From contig CM053335.1 of assembly GCA_028583605.1 (NCBI GenBank), forward strand, positions 15,078,053-15,142,052: a stretch of DNA of 64,000 nt, given 5' to 3'. The position numbers and the translations under genes are program-made. Position 1 is the first letter of the stretch. Every line of letters begins with the position of its first letter. Shown here one piece after another: positions 34,131 through 44,129 of the stretch. The notes below the pieces were generated by a model, which did no database searches, was not told the DNA's origin, and saw nothing but the letters and a program-made list of their open reading frames with translations. The stretch comes from Dastarcus helophoroides. Its lineage: Eukaryota > Arthropoda > Insecta > Coleoptera > Bothrideridae.

Positions 34131-35095
34131 TATTTGACCTCGATAGAGAAGCAGAGAATTTAGTGTGGTCTTAATTAAAAGGACCCCAGTCGCAAACAAT
34201 CCACGCACGCATATATCAGTTTTGCATATCCGCCGCCCGGGTCGGGCGCCCGTGCATCACAATGTTACTACACTGATATATGGGTGACGTCTCTTTAGCA
34301 GCTGTAGCAAGCACAAATCGTACTAATTAAAAGCAACACGCATGAGGATGAGAGCCAGCTCTACAAACTCCAGAATTAAGGGGCAAACCCCCGGGGTATT
34401 AGAATGATATACTGTAATGTTAGAGTAAACAGCCTTCTCGCACTCCTCTCGACTTTTCCTGACGCCATTTACCAGGGAAACGTATTTATATGGAAATTCT
34501 TATGGTTGATGAAATGGGCGCTAGGTTTAAATCGCTTAATTATACTCCTAGCTGGAACAAGAAAAAAAATCTGCCACACTTTAATCATTACATCACACGA
34601 AACTAGATAATTTTATTAAGTATACCTGCCCCTGAAATACTAGCTAAACAATACGCTTAATTGAAGACGCAAACTTGATTTATTACGTGCCATGTCTCAG
34701 TTTAGAGAAACGCTGAAGCAAGAATAAGAGACGTAAGCATTAAGTTTTAACCCTGTTTAAGTTTTTATTAATGTGTTTCCATAACTCTAGAAGCAATTTA
34801 ATACTTGAGGTTATAATTCACCGTAGTGGTGTTATAATTTAAGTTACCCAACTGTTTTAATTATGGCCGAAGTGTAGCTGTCGAGTTTGTGTGGTATAAA
34901 AGGAAAAACAACCCTTAGAAGAAAACTACGCGCAAATAATTAATAATAAAGCGTCGCCTGGTTTTCGACCCTTTTAAAACGCACCTTCTGTTAACTGATA
35001 AATCCTGTTAAGCAGTGTTTGAAAAAACTAATCAAATATTGGACATATATCTAGACATTTCAATAATCAAGAAGAAGATGTAACTTAGGGGATGA
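34131..35095. other. Anonymous DNA, no supported feature
   Basis: There is a short G+C-rich patch ('ccgcccgggtcgggcgcccg' near 34231), unlike its surroundings. The arms 'atatatcag' and 'ctgatatat' lie about 60 bp apart around it (34209 and 34272). The plus-strand frame at 34404-34610 is not recognised. Confidence 0.4.
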
Positions 35096-36345
35096 AGTTG
35101 TAGTGTAGGGAAACTTTTGAGTTGGTATTTTAGAAAAAAAACTCAAGATAGCCAACATTTTCTAAAACGCAGAATTAAGAAAAATTCAGAGTTTTGAGAA
35201 AAAAACTTGAAGAAAAAGTTGGTGGTTTCAAAGTATCCAAATTTGAAGTTAAAAAGTCGAAATCTTGAAGAAGGTCGAGATTTTTAAAAAAGTCGAACAT
35301 TTCAGAAATATGAAAATGTTTCAAGATTTGAATTCGGTTTTCAGATTTCTATTTTACGTCCCGAAAACTCTATGAAAATGCTATAAACTCAATTTCGAAA
35401 AATTGAAAATTTTTCAAGTTTTGTATCAAGGGGGACCCTTTGAATTTTTTCGTAACTTTAAACTCTCATATCTTCCAAACCAAAAGTCGTAGCTCAATTT
35501 GGTTTTCGGTTTCGCAATCTACCGATCAAAATCTCTATGTTAATGTACTTTTAAATCTTAAGTAATGACTTTTGAATTTTGACCTTAGGAAATTTGGTAA
35601 AAATTTGAAAATTTCGAAACTTTGAAGGCTTGTATCTCGTAAACGGATAGTCATAGCGCAGTTTGGTTTTCAGATTTCTATTCTATGTCTCGAAACTTCT
35701 ATAAAAATGCTATAAACTCAATTTCGAAAAATTCAAAATTTTTCAAGTTTTGTATCAAGGGGGACCCTTTGAATTTTTCTCGTAACTTTAAACTCTCATA
35801 TCTTCCAAACCAAAAGTCGTAGCTCAATTTGGTTTTTGGTTTCGCAATCTACCGATCAAAATCTCTATGTTAATGTACTTTTAAATCTTAAGTAATGACT
35901 TTTGAATTTTGACCTTAGGAAATTTGGTAAAAATTTGAAAATTTCGAAACTTTGGAGGCTTGTATCTCGTAAACGGATAGTCCTAGTGCAGTTTGGTTTT
36001 CACATTCCTTTTCTGCGCCCCGAAAACTCTATGAAAATGCTTTAAACTCATTTTCGAAAATATCCAAATTTTCAAAATATCAAAATTTTTAAAACATCCA
36101 AATTTTTAAAAAACCAATTTTTTTAATACAAGTTTTCAAGAAAGGTTGTTTTCAAAAAGGTCAAAAATTTAGAAAAAAAAAGGAAGAAATAAAAAAATAA
36201 CATTAAAAAAAAACTAATTTTCAAGTAAAAATTCCCAATTCTCAAAATTTGAACAAATGTCAACATTTTCAAAGAAGATCGATTTTGCAAAAACGACAAA
36301 CTTTTGAATAAATATTTTTGATAAAGCCCAAATTATCGAAAATAT
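35096..36345. repeat. Satellite DNA with a 332-bp direct repeat
   Basis: The anchor CAAGGGGGACCCTTTGAATT occurs at about 35425 and 35757, 332 bp apart. Each copy includes 'tcatatcttccaaacc', 'gtcgtagctcaatttgg', 'cttgtatctcgtaaacgg' and 'cgcagtttggttttca'. The last two words recur inverted near 44520-44570. GTCGAAATTTT-type DNA follows to the LTR. The gypsy element is inserted here, since the same DNA resumes at 41851. Confidence 0.8.
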
Positions 36346-36396
36346 TGTTACGTGCGTTATCGGTTCGAATTGATACACGTGATAGATTGTACCCAC

Positions 36397-36402
36397 TTTA
36401 TT
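36397..36402 (-). promoter_or_regulatory. AATAAA polyadenylation signal in the LTR
   Basis: TTTATT on the plus strand reads AATAAA in element sense. It is about 110 bp downstream of the TATA-like box and conserved in most LTR copies of this family. Confidence 0.55.
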
Positions 36403-36511
36403 ACTGAATTAACTCGGCACACTTCAACTGAACAGTAACTAACTAATTTACTAATTGCTAACCAACTAATTGCACTGGCTTCTAACTGACTGACTCGAGG
36501 AAAAGCTGACC

Positions 36512-36524
36512 GCCTTTTTATAGT
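36512..36524 (-). promoter_or_regulatory. TATA-like box of the LTR
   Basis: On the minus strand 'aactataaaaagg' precedes a region rich in 'cagtcagttag' words. The same box appears in all family members (TATATAAGG or TATAAAAGG), as expected for an LTR RNA polymerase II promoter. Confidence 0.55.
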
Positions 36525-36717
36525 TTTGGCCCCCGGCTTCCAGAACTTTTCGGCAAATAAGGCTTATCGTTCCCGAAATTTCTGGAACGCTTATCTGTCG
36601 TTTGTTTCGTTATCGCGGCCGCTTTCCCCTTATTAGAACCTTCTAGAAATTTTTTTTCTTTACTAAATTCTACAATTCTATTCTAAATCCTATTTCATCT
36701 ATTTACATTGCGTTACA

Positions 36718-36732
36718 CTGCCTTCCCCTTAG
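36718..36732 (-). other. Polypurine tract next to the 3' LTR
   Basis: On the minus strand CTAAGGGGAAGGCAG ends directly at the LTR start. A purine-rich stretch at this place primes plus-strand DNA synthesis in LTR elements. Confidence 0.6.
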
Positions 36733-36747
36733 GAATGATCGTCCCGA

Positions 36748-38444
36748 TCAGTTCCAATCGGTCACTTCGTCACTAAATTTGCATAGTCTGTTCAGGTGTA
36801 CCACTTTCATTTTACTTCTGGAGCTACGCTGGATCCTGTATACCAAGTCGTTGATTCTCTTCAGCACTTTGTAAGGCCCTTCCCAAGATGGCTTAAACTT
36901 TGGCGAAACTCCTTTCTTTCGCTGAGGGTTGTATAGCCATACCAACTCGCCCTCACTGAAACCACTATGATTGGCATTCACGTCATACCTGGCCTTCATC
37001 CGGTCCGTCGCCAAGTTGATCTTCGTCCGCACCAGAGCATGCAACTCCAATATCGCTTCCCTCAAGTCATCTACGAAACCCATCGTTTCCCTGATCCAAA
37101 CACCAAGTCACACGGAAGCCGCAGTTCCCTCCCGAAGATCACTTTTGCCGGAGTCTGACTTGTAGTTTCATGAGTTGCCGCGCATAGGCCATCAGAAACA
37201 ATGCTAGATGTCGGTCCCAGTCGGTCTGATGTTTGGAAACGACCTTCGAAAGATGTTCCTCTAAGGTCCTGTTAAATCTCTCCACCATTCCGTCAGACTG
37301 TGGATGAAGAGGTGTTGTTCGAGTTTTCCTTATTCCAAGAAGACGACACACCTCTTGGAAAACTCCCGATTCAAAGTTCCTTCCCTGGTCCGAGTGTAGT
37401 TCCAAGGGAACACCAAATCGACAGATGAAGTTGTCCACAAGAACCCTTGCGACTGTGGTAGCTTCTTGGTTTGGGATGGCGTAAGCTTCAGGCCATTTAC
37501 TGAAATAGTCCATGGCTACCAGGATGCACTTGTTTCCATCGTCTGAAGCTGGGAATGGTCCTGCCACATCGATTGCAATTCTTTCAAATGGAGCTCCCAC
37601 ATTATATTGCTTCAGGTCCCCTTTGGTTCTCGTACGAGGACCCTTGGATGCAGCACAGGTGACACATTTCCGACACCACCGCTCGACGTCCTCCCTGCAG
37701 TTAACCCAATAGAACCGTTTGCGAACCTTCTCCAGGGTCTTGTTCATCTCTAGGTGTCCATCAGAGGTCCTATTGTGCACCTCCCACAAGACCTGTGGAA
37801 TCTTCTCCTGAGGCACCACCAACTGCAAGTTGACACGCTTTCCATCCGCGCTTTCCCATGCTCTCTTCAGTACCTCGTCCTCGACCTGGAGGGATTTCCA
37901 TTGAGTCCACAAATTCTTAAGATCTGGACTTCTGTCGGAAACCTCTTGCCATTCCGGTCTGTCTCCAGCTTCTTTCCATTCCAATATGGGTTCGATATCA
38001 GCGTCGCTTCTCTGTAGCTTCTGAAGATCTTCAACAGTCCATTCGTCTTCTGGCTGGACAGAAGTGACCCTTATATCCACCATGTCCTCATGATCCTCAA
38101 CTCGTCTGCAGTATTTGCAATTCCCACAAGGTCTTCTGGACAAAGCGTCAGCGTTGTGGTGCTGTCGTCCCGGTCGATGATGCACCTTAAAGTGATACTG
38201 TTGGAGCCTCTCTAACCATCTAGCCGTCTGCCCCTCTGCGTTCTTCATTCGGAATAACCAGGAAAGCGCCGAATGATCTGTCCTGATGAGGAATTCTTGC
38301 CGATACAAGTACTTGTGGAAGTGTTCCACAGCCTTCACTATCGCAAGAAGTTCCTTCCTGGTGGTGCAATAGTTCCTCTTCGGCTTCGTCAGGATCTTGC
38401 TGTAATATTCGATTACTCTTTCTTCACCGCCTTGAACTTGGGAC
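36748..38444 (-). pseudogene. Gypsy pol 3' part: RNase H C-half and integrase, frameshifted
   Basis: The RNase H remainder (YYSKILTKPKRNY, TDHSALSWL) leads to an integrase. It has an HHCC zinc-binding region (H-x4-H in HNRTSDGH, then WCRKCVTC), then a DDE core: Asp in IAIDVAGPF, Asp in LHSDQGRNF, Glu in GMVERFNRTLEEH. All catalytic residues are present. The long frame (to 37139) loses homology near 37190. About 35 codons continue in a second frame to about 37085, which ends in a stop. The C-terminal part (36748-37083) is in a third frame and shows the GPY/F-type region (WEGPYKVLKRI) before VVHLNRL. At least two frameshifts therefore break integrase. The enzyme would insert retroelement cDNA into the genome. 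The plus-strand frames here are shadows. Confidence 0.88.
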
Positions 38445-38445
38445 A

Positions 38446-38945
38446 CGTATATATTAACTGAAGTAAATTTACACTTCATTTTGAGGGTTCCTACACATGC
38501 ATACCCCTCTAACCTTAACTATTACATAATATTTAATTACAATTTTAATTCCTACTTCGGTTTGCCGTATATTCCTAGTCTAGTCTAGTTTCTAACCTAT
38601 ATTTTAATCTACCTAACCTACCCTTCACCTTAACCTAATCTAACCTAAAGTTCTAATCTAACGTTCCATCTCGCGTTGTCTCTTTTTCCTTCCTCTTGCG
38701 TTACGTCTAAGGCTGGGTGGTCAATCCCCCAGCTTGTGCCATGCCAAGGTACTCGATCCCCTTGACTTCGGATGGTTCCAGGTCAGAACTTGGAGTTCGG
38801 CGTAGGTTTCCTCCCATATTGTCCTATTCCGCTTTCTCGTAGATTCATTTCCCAGGTACTCGATCCCCCGGTACTCGAAATCTACTGTTCCTCAAATGAG
38901 GACTTGAGTTCGTCAAGCTTTCCAGCGGCTTGGTTCAGAACTTCA
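38446..38945. mobile_element. 500-bp insertion in RNase H flanked by a 14-bp duplication
   Basis: TTGAACTTGGGACA occurs at 38432-38445 and 38946-38959. It encodes part of the RNase H SQVQ stretch, so removing the insert and one repeat restores the element's order. A 14-bp duplication fits target-primed retrotransposition (SINE or truncated LINE), but I see no poly(A), no clear tRNA-like promoter and no known protein. The insert has three GGTACTCGATCCCC-like words (38750, 38855, 38870) and a run of CCTAA-like words (38615-38650). I do not recognise the family. Confidence 0.65.
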
Positions 38946-39962
38946 TTGAACTTGGGACAGCACAGCCCCAATCCCGACGTTGCTGGCATCAGTTTCCAAC
39001 ACGAACTTTCCATCTCGCTGAGGATAAGCCAAGATATGACTTGTGCACAAGACGGACTTCAGTTTTGGGAAAGCAGTATCACAATCCGGAGTCCAGACAT
39101 ACGGCGTTCTTCCTTCCGTTAGTCGGTGTAATGGCGCAGCGATGTTGGCGAAACCTTTCACAAATCTTCTGTAATAGGTGCATAACCCCAGGAAACTCCT
39201 CAGTTCATGTTTATCTTTGGGTCTTGGCCAGTCACGGATTGCTTGAGTCTTGCTGATATTTGTTTCCACTTCTGCGACTGATACAGTGTGGCCCAGGAAT
39301 TCTACTTTCCTTTGGAACAAAGAGCACTTCTTTGGATTCAGCTTTAAGTTAGCTTGCTTTAACCTGTCGAAGACTTCTTGAAGATTTTCCATATGTTCTT
39401 TAAAGCTCTTGCCCATCACCATGACGTCATCTAGATAAACCAAGCAGGTTTTCCAAGTGAGTCCTCGAAGTACTAGTTCCATTAGACGTTCGAAAGTAGC
39501 CGGTGCGTTGCACAGTCCAAAAGGCATAACCGTGAACTGATATAATCCACTCCCGTACGAAAAGGCCGTCTTCTCTTTGTCGTCGAGGTCTATGCTTACT
39601 TGCCAATATTCACTTTTCAAGTCCAAAGTTGACAACCAGGTGGACCCAGACAAGGTTGTCAGGGTGTCATCAATTCTTGGCAAGGGGTAGCTGTCCTTTT
39701 TAGTGACGTCGTTTAATTTCCGGTAGTCGACACAGAATCTTGTTGACCCGTCCTTTGTAACCAAGACTACAGGGGAAGACCATGGACTATTGGATTCCTC
39801 GATGACTTCATCCTTCATCATCTTCCTAACCAATCCTGCGACTTCATCTTGCTTGGCCACCGGTAATCTTCTAGGGTGTTGACGAATAGGTGTTGCATCG
39901 TCCGTGTTGATTTTGTGTCGAACTACGTCCGTCCGTCCTAGATTTTGGTCTCCCTCGGTAAA
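38946..39962 (-). pseudogene. Gypsy pol: reverse transcriptase and RNase H N-half
   Basis: An open frame of about 305 codons from the first Met, with homology extending about 34 codons upstream (FTEGDQNLGRTD, NTDDATPIRQ). Reverse-transcriptase landmarks are SPWSSPVVLV, FCVDYRKLN, STLDLKSEYWQV (first catalytic Asp), MPFGLCNAPATFERLM, and YLDDVMV (catalytic Asp pair). RKVEFLGH and LGLCTYYRRFV follow, then the RNase H start TDASNVGIGAVL. The domain copies the element RNA into DNA. Catalytic residues are intact, but the frame stops at the 500-bp insertion, and the upstream protease and gag junction is deleted. The neighbouring gag fragment lies in another frame. Confidence 0.9.
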
Positions 39963-40275
39963 AACGCCGTGGTTTTTCTTGTCGTCTTCGTTCTTCCTCC
40001 TGTTTTTTTTCTTGTCGCATTCCTGTAATTTGTTCTTTCACTTTTTCAACGTCTACTCTCATTTTTTCAGTTATATTTGCTAGTAGACTCTGCATTCCTT
40101 TTCTGGGAAGAAATAGCGGGTACACTTTCGGATTTGTGTTGTGTGACTTGTTCCTGGCTCTGAAACCTTGTAAGCAGCTTCAACCTCCAAAGCTCTAATC
40201 AGTGCCTCCCTTGATGTTGGGACGTTTGACAAGCGTATCACTCTCTGGACTTCCGGATCTCTTAATCCAACTATG
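39963..40275 (-). pseudogene. Gypsy gag fragment in element orientation
   Basis: From 40275 down, the minus strand encodes GLRDPEVQRVIRLSN, then REALIRALEVEAAYKVSEPG, a capsid C-terminal stretch. A frame change leads to a lysine/glutamate/arginine-rich coiled-coil-like segment (VDVEKVKEQI, KKQEEERRRQ, within 40125-39965), fused to the reverse-transcriptase region. Zinc knuckle and protease are not visible, so an internal deletion joins gag to pol. Confidence 0.7.
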
Positions 40276-40786
40276 AAGATCTAGTTAGGGCTTTAGAGCT
40301 GAGATTCGGAGACCACCATTTGCAGCAAGTTTTCCAGTCACAGCTGCTAGTGAGAAGGCAGAAAAGTGGCGAAACCCTGCAAGAATTCGAGGCTGACGTG
40401 AGAAAACTGGCGTATATCGCCTATCCAACAGCACCAACCGACTTTCTGGAACGTCACGCAGTTAGAATCTTCATAGAAGGAATAAGAGATCCGGAAGTTC
40501 AGAGAGTGATACGCTTGTCAAACGTCCGAACATAAAGGGAGGCCACTGATTAGAGCTTTGGAGGTTGAAGCTGCTTACAAGGTTTCAGAGCCAGGGACAA
40601 GTCAGACAAGACGAATCCGAAAGTGTATCCGCTATTTTTTCCCAAAAACTGAAACCTCCGACCTATGATGGGAAAACATCCTTCCAGACCTACAGAAAAC
40701 AGTTCGAAGCTGCTACTAAGATCAATGGGTGGACGGAAGAAGCAAAGGCAACCTCATTGGTGGTATCCAGAGACTTAATAGACTGA
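40268..40786 (+). pseudogene. Inverted and scrambled gypsy gag segment
   Basis: The plus strand encodes YEDLVRALELRFGDHHLQQVF, then TLQEFEADVRKLAY, IRDPEVQRVIRLSN and ALEVEAAYKV, in two frames. After about 40640 it encodes PPTYDGKTSFQTYRKQFEAA and TEEAKATSLVVS. The segment at 40467-40640 is the inverted partner of 40275-40134, so gag is head-to-head with itself. The PPTYDGKTSF part normally lies upstream of RFGDHH in capsid but comes after it here, so the order is scrambled as well. The junction at about 40268-40277 lies in a word (CTATGAAGAT) whose complement also occurs in the joined partner, which suggests a template switch at microhomology. Confidence 0.75.
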
Positions 40787-41461
40787 ACCTAACACGGTAA
40801 GCAGTGAAGCCAGTTGAAAGCCTGGCGAAAGCCTAGCTCCATCTAGCTCGCAATGCCCTCTTATTATTTGACAGACCTTTGCGAAGATAACATCGGTTTT
40901 TTTTTAAAGAAAATGGGCTGTAAATATGGGGAAGTGTATTGTGGATCATTGTTGAAACCTCAGTGAACACATTAGTGAAGGAAAATCAAGAGTTTAATTC
41001 TTTGGGTAGGTAAAAATAAAATATATAAATATTCAATTATCGGCGTGCGCGCTTCGCCATTTCACTGCAGTCATGACGTGTTTACAGCACCGGCTTAACA
41101 ATATTGTACACAGGCGTCGCGTATTGAAAGAAAATTATTTTACTATTAAACCAAGATGTCTTTGAAAATAGTTCTCCTGAACTTTTACCAAAAAGCACTT
41201 ATTATCATATTGGTCCAAACGCCCCTAATTCTGAAGTTTCATCTAAATCGTTAGAACCGTTACGCGGCAAGTTTCGTATTTATAAATTTTACTTAATCCG
41301 ACCATATCAAAGAGTAGTGGAATGCACCTCCCCACTTCCCCGGATTTTAGCTTCAACTGTACGCATGAGACAACATTGAAACGTTCAGTCTATTTAGTCT
41401 CTGGTGGTATCCCTACGCGGAGATGCTCTGGAATTACTCCGAACTCTATCTGATCACGAAC
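40787..41461. other. Presumed leader/unknown interior of the gypsy element
   Basis: No protein domain is recognised. The part next to the primer-binding site (about 41340-41461) is a plausible 5' leader. The part at 40850-41300 may include foreign DNA, because it has no resemblance to gag that I can see. Confidence 0.4.
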
Positions 41462-41480
41462 AATCCCACTTCTGACACCA
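41462..41480 (-). promoter_or_regulatory. Primer-binding site for tRNA-Leu
   Basis: The plus strand reads AATCCCACTTCTGACACCA, which I recognise as the 3' end (with CCA) of an animal tRNA-Leu. In element sense TGGTGTCAGAAGTGGG starts 2 nt after the LTR end GTAACA. It primes minus-strand DNA synthesis. Confidence 0.8.
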
Positions 41481-41482
41481 AC

Positions 41483-41850
41483 TGTTACGTGCGTTATCGG
41501 TTCGAATTGATACACGTGATAGATTATACCCACTTTATTACTGAACTCAACTTGGCAATTGACAATTAACTCACTTATTATTGACTTCTACTAACTCACT
41601 AATTGCACTGACTTCTAACTGACTTACTCGAGGAAAAGCTGACCGCCTTTTATAGTTTTGGTCCCCCGGCTTCTAGACCTTTTCGGCAGATAAGGCTTAT
41701 CGTTCCCGAAATTTCTGGAACGCTTATCTGCCATTTGTTTCGTTATCGCGGCCGCTTTCCCCTTATCAGATCCTTCTAGAAACTTATTTTATTTACTAAA
41801 TTAGACAATTCTATTCTAAATTATATTCCACCTATTTACATTGCGTTACA
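41483..41850 (-). repeat. 5' LTR of the gypsy element
   Basis: Ends TGTAACGC...GTAACA on the minus strand. It is nearly identical to the other LTR at both ends and diverged in the 'cactaactaact' middle. Confidence 0.9.
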
Positions 41851-42540
41851 CTATTTTGAAAACCCAAATTTTAAAAAAATCAAAATTTTCAAGAAAAGCC
41901 AATTTTTGATTAAGTTGAAAATTTGAAAAATTTCAAATTTTCACAAGTTCAAATTTTCAAAAAATCCAAATTTTCAAAACATTAAAATTATTAAAAAATT
42001 CAAATTTTTAAAAAGACAAGTTTTCACGAAAGGTTAAATTTGCAATAAAGGTCAAAATTTTAGAAAAAAAAGGACGAAATTGAAGAAAATAACTTTCGAA
42101 AATGTAAACATTTAAAAATAAACGAAATTTTTAGGTGAAATTTCCAAAATTTCAAAATTTGAGCGAAGGTCAACATTTTCAAAGATCGATTTTTCAAAAA
42201 TGGCAAACTTTCGAATAAAAATGTTCGAAAATGTTAAATTTTCCTAAGAGTCTACATTTTGAAAAACCCAAATTTTTAAAAAAGCAAAATTTTCAAGAAA
42301 GGCCAAGTTGTAAAAAAGTCAAAACGTTAGAAAAAAAAGGACGACATTTTAAAAAATTAACTTTCGAAAGTGAATACATTCTCAAAAAAAAAAATGAATT
42401 TTTCAAGTGAAAGTTCTCAAAAAATTACGAAATTTTCAAAGCAAGTCGAAATATTAAAAATATTTTTTTCTCGTTTGGATCATTATTGCCTCGTTTTGAA
42501 CTATTAAAATAGTCAAAATAGTCAACATTTACATTTTTAT
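41851..42540. repeat. Continuation of the low-complexity satellite
   Basis: 'aaggacgaaattgaag', 'gaaatttccaaaatttc', 'aaggtcaacattttc', 'gatcgatttttcaaaaatgg': this block is an inverted copy of units at 44.66-44.86 kb and later. It rejoins the DNA left of the gypsy element. Confidence 0.75.
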
Positions 42541-42544
42541 TAAT

Positions 42545-42790
42545 GTTTTATTGAAATACAGAATCTGTCCCCTGAAAACAAGAAAGATTAAAAAACACAA
42601 CAAAGCTTGCTCTAACGCGTTTCGACAACCAAGCTGTCATCTTCAGAGAGAAACAGTTTCTCTCTGAAGATGACAGCTTGGCTGTCGAAACGCGTTGTGT
42701 TTTTTAATCTTTCTTAGTTTCAGAGGACAAGTTCTGTATTTCAATTTTTGGAGATAACCAAGGACCAGTCCGTTCCATCAACAAAAAAAA
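42545..42790. mobile_element. Full foldback repeat: near-perfect palindrome
   Basis: Arms 42550-42654 and 42656-42744 are reverse complements around base 42655 ('gagaaac-a-gtttctc'). Each arm carries the motif CTGAAGATGACAGC / GTCGAAACGCGTT. The right arm lacks about 15 nt ('agagcaagctttgtt') between two GTT words. An outer segment ('ccaaggaccagtccgttcc') is present only on the right. This copy defines the family architecture. Confidence 0.8.
42610..42650 (-). ncRNA. Hammerhead-ribozyme-like motif (candidate), left arm of the palindrome
   Basis: Minus strand: stem I CTCT (42650-42647) with AGAG (42613-42610); core CTGAAGA (42646-42640); one extra T; stem II GACAGC / GTTGTC with one G-U pair and loop TTG; GAAA; ACGCGT; T. 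The change relative to the 21.1-kb copy keeps stem II pairable. It has the same two atypical features as that copy. Confidence 0.38.
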
Positions 42791-44129
42791 AAAAATGTTT
42801 TATTGGCATTTTCTTCGCCGTTTAATCAAACATGAATGAAAATAACCACTTTGCAAGGAAGATACGGAGAATATCAAAATTTACATATTTCAAGCTAGTC
42901 CTGAAATTCTCTCGATTGCATTCTGAAGCGCCAAACTGTTTATATAAATTCTACCGGCGCATCCACCACAATTTCACTTCGACACTCTGGTCTTCACCGA
43001 ATTGCATTCTAAAGCACCGATTCGCGTGACTGGCGTCTGATTTCGATAGTTAAACGTAAAACCACCTTTATCTTGGAACTTATGGCAGCGCCCCCGTATT
43101 TCTCTTGCGAAATCCAATTCAGCCGGTCGTTTTGATTTTCATTATTAGAGTGGAAAGAAACCCAAGAGGCCGCGCGATAATTTATGGTAGGTACGCTTGA
43201 TTGACGCGTCGACAAATTGCAATCGCCTGCATCACGTGGCCTTTATTCCCAATTGCAGCTACGCCGCCAGCGTACTTATGGACCCGATGCAATTTTATAC
43301 ATCTGTCCAACGAATTATGACCCCATAAATGCTTTAGCTGGTCGTGTTTTTGCAAGAATTACGGCCCAAATCCAATGTGTTTTTAACTCTGTTTATTTTT
43401 AACGCCTGATGAATCGGTAGAGGGCACTAATGAATATAAATAATTAATAACGTCCCCGTAATAGCAAAACCGTGCTTTTGACCAGAGCGTCGACGTTTCT
43501 AGGTCAAACTCGAATTGGTTCAACACCCCAATTAAAACTACTTTTATCGGATTAGTGTAAACAAGGGGAAATTTTTAAGGTGGAAGGACGTAAAAATTCC
43601 AATTGTGAAAATGGTTTATTGCGGGGCGCCCCACAAATTTACAATCGCACGACATAAATAAAAGCTTATGGTTGCAACTTTAGCATATTTAGGCCGGGGT
43701 CGTATATTTTTTTCTCTGACAAATAAATCTTACGTTTCAGACGGGAAAACAAACAGCGTTATTTGCTAGGTCCGCCCGCATCTCCGCGTTTCTTTAATTT
43801 TACTGCCGTACACGTTGACAGTTTGTTGTTGCAGGAGATCGTTTTCCCACAGTTTTTCCCGGGGAATATTTCGAAATTGTAAGGCGGCGGAATTATAAAG
43901 GAATTTTACTCCATTTTTACGCCGTCGATGGTTCGAGGCTGATTTTATTGATAGTAGTTTCGAAGCACAAACGCCACGAGCATAAAGTTTCGACCCAACT
44001 AAAGCAAGAAAATGAAAATTTGTGCCACCATATCGCCATTTTATTTCATTTAAAACCCCCCTTGCTTCGAATCTACTGATTTTATTGCTAAAAAGTACTC
44101 TTTGAATAGCAAGTAGTGCATTGAAATAA
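42791..44129. other. Anonymous DNA, no supported feature
   Basis: The frames at 42832-43029, 43009-43215, 43217-43402 and 43766-44140 have no recognised domain. This is the longest non-satellite stretch between 28 and 48 kb, and the satellite sense flips across it. Confidence 0.45.

Larger units (their letters stand above)
36346..36717 (-). repeat. 3' LTR of the gypsy element
   Basis: Minus strand begins TGTAACGC and ends GTAACA, with canonical TG...CA ends. It holds a NotI-type GCGGCCGC word, a TATA-like box and an AATAAA signal. Length is 372 bp, against 368 bp for the other LTR. Confidence 0.9.
36346..41850 (-). mobile_element. Ty3/gypsy LTR retrotransposon, degenerate and rearranged
   Basis: Two LTRs (36346-36717 and 41483-41850) bracket pol and gag remnants on the minus strand. 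In element order they are: LTR, primer-binding site for tRNA-Leu, leader, an inverted gag segment, a gag fragment, reverse transcriptase, an interrupted RNase H, integrase, a polypurine tract, and LTR. No protease or gag zinc knuckle is visible and there is no envelope-like frame. The LTRs have diverged clearly in their middle, so the insertion is not recent. Flanks are ATAT (36342-36345) and CTAT (41851-41854), probably a 4-bp duplication with one mutation. The element lies in the low-complexity satellite. It is dead as a unit because of several frameshifts, one insertion and the gag rearrangement. Confidence 0.9.

Noticed and set aside
34209..34281. G+C-rich patch with ATATATCAG / CTGATATAT arms as a transposon or Helitron end
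   Set aside because: Arms are only 9 bp and A/T-rich, and there is no target duplication and no Helitron-type terminal hairpin with CTAG.
34885..34905. TATA box (GTGGTATAAAAGG) of a host gene
   Set aside because: There is no supported coding region or transcript signal downstream, and such words are frequent in A/T-rich DNA.
36967..39256. Plus-strand frames across the gypsy pol region
   Set aside because: They are shadows of the minus-strand integrase and reverse transcriptase, with no domain of their own.
36346..41850. Endogenous errantivirus with envelope gene
   Set aside because: No envelope-like frame lies between integrase and the 3' LTR. The polypurine tract follows the integrase C-terminus within about 20 bp.
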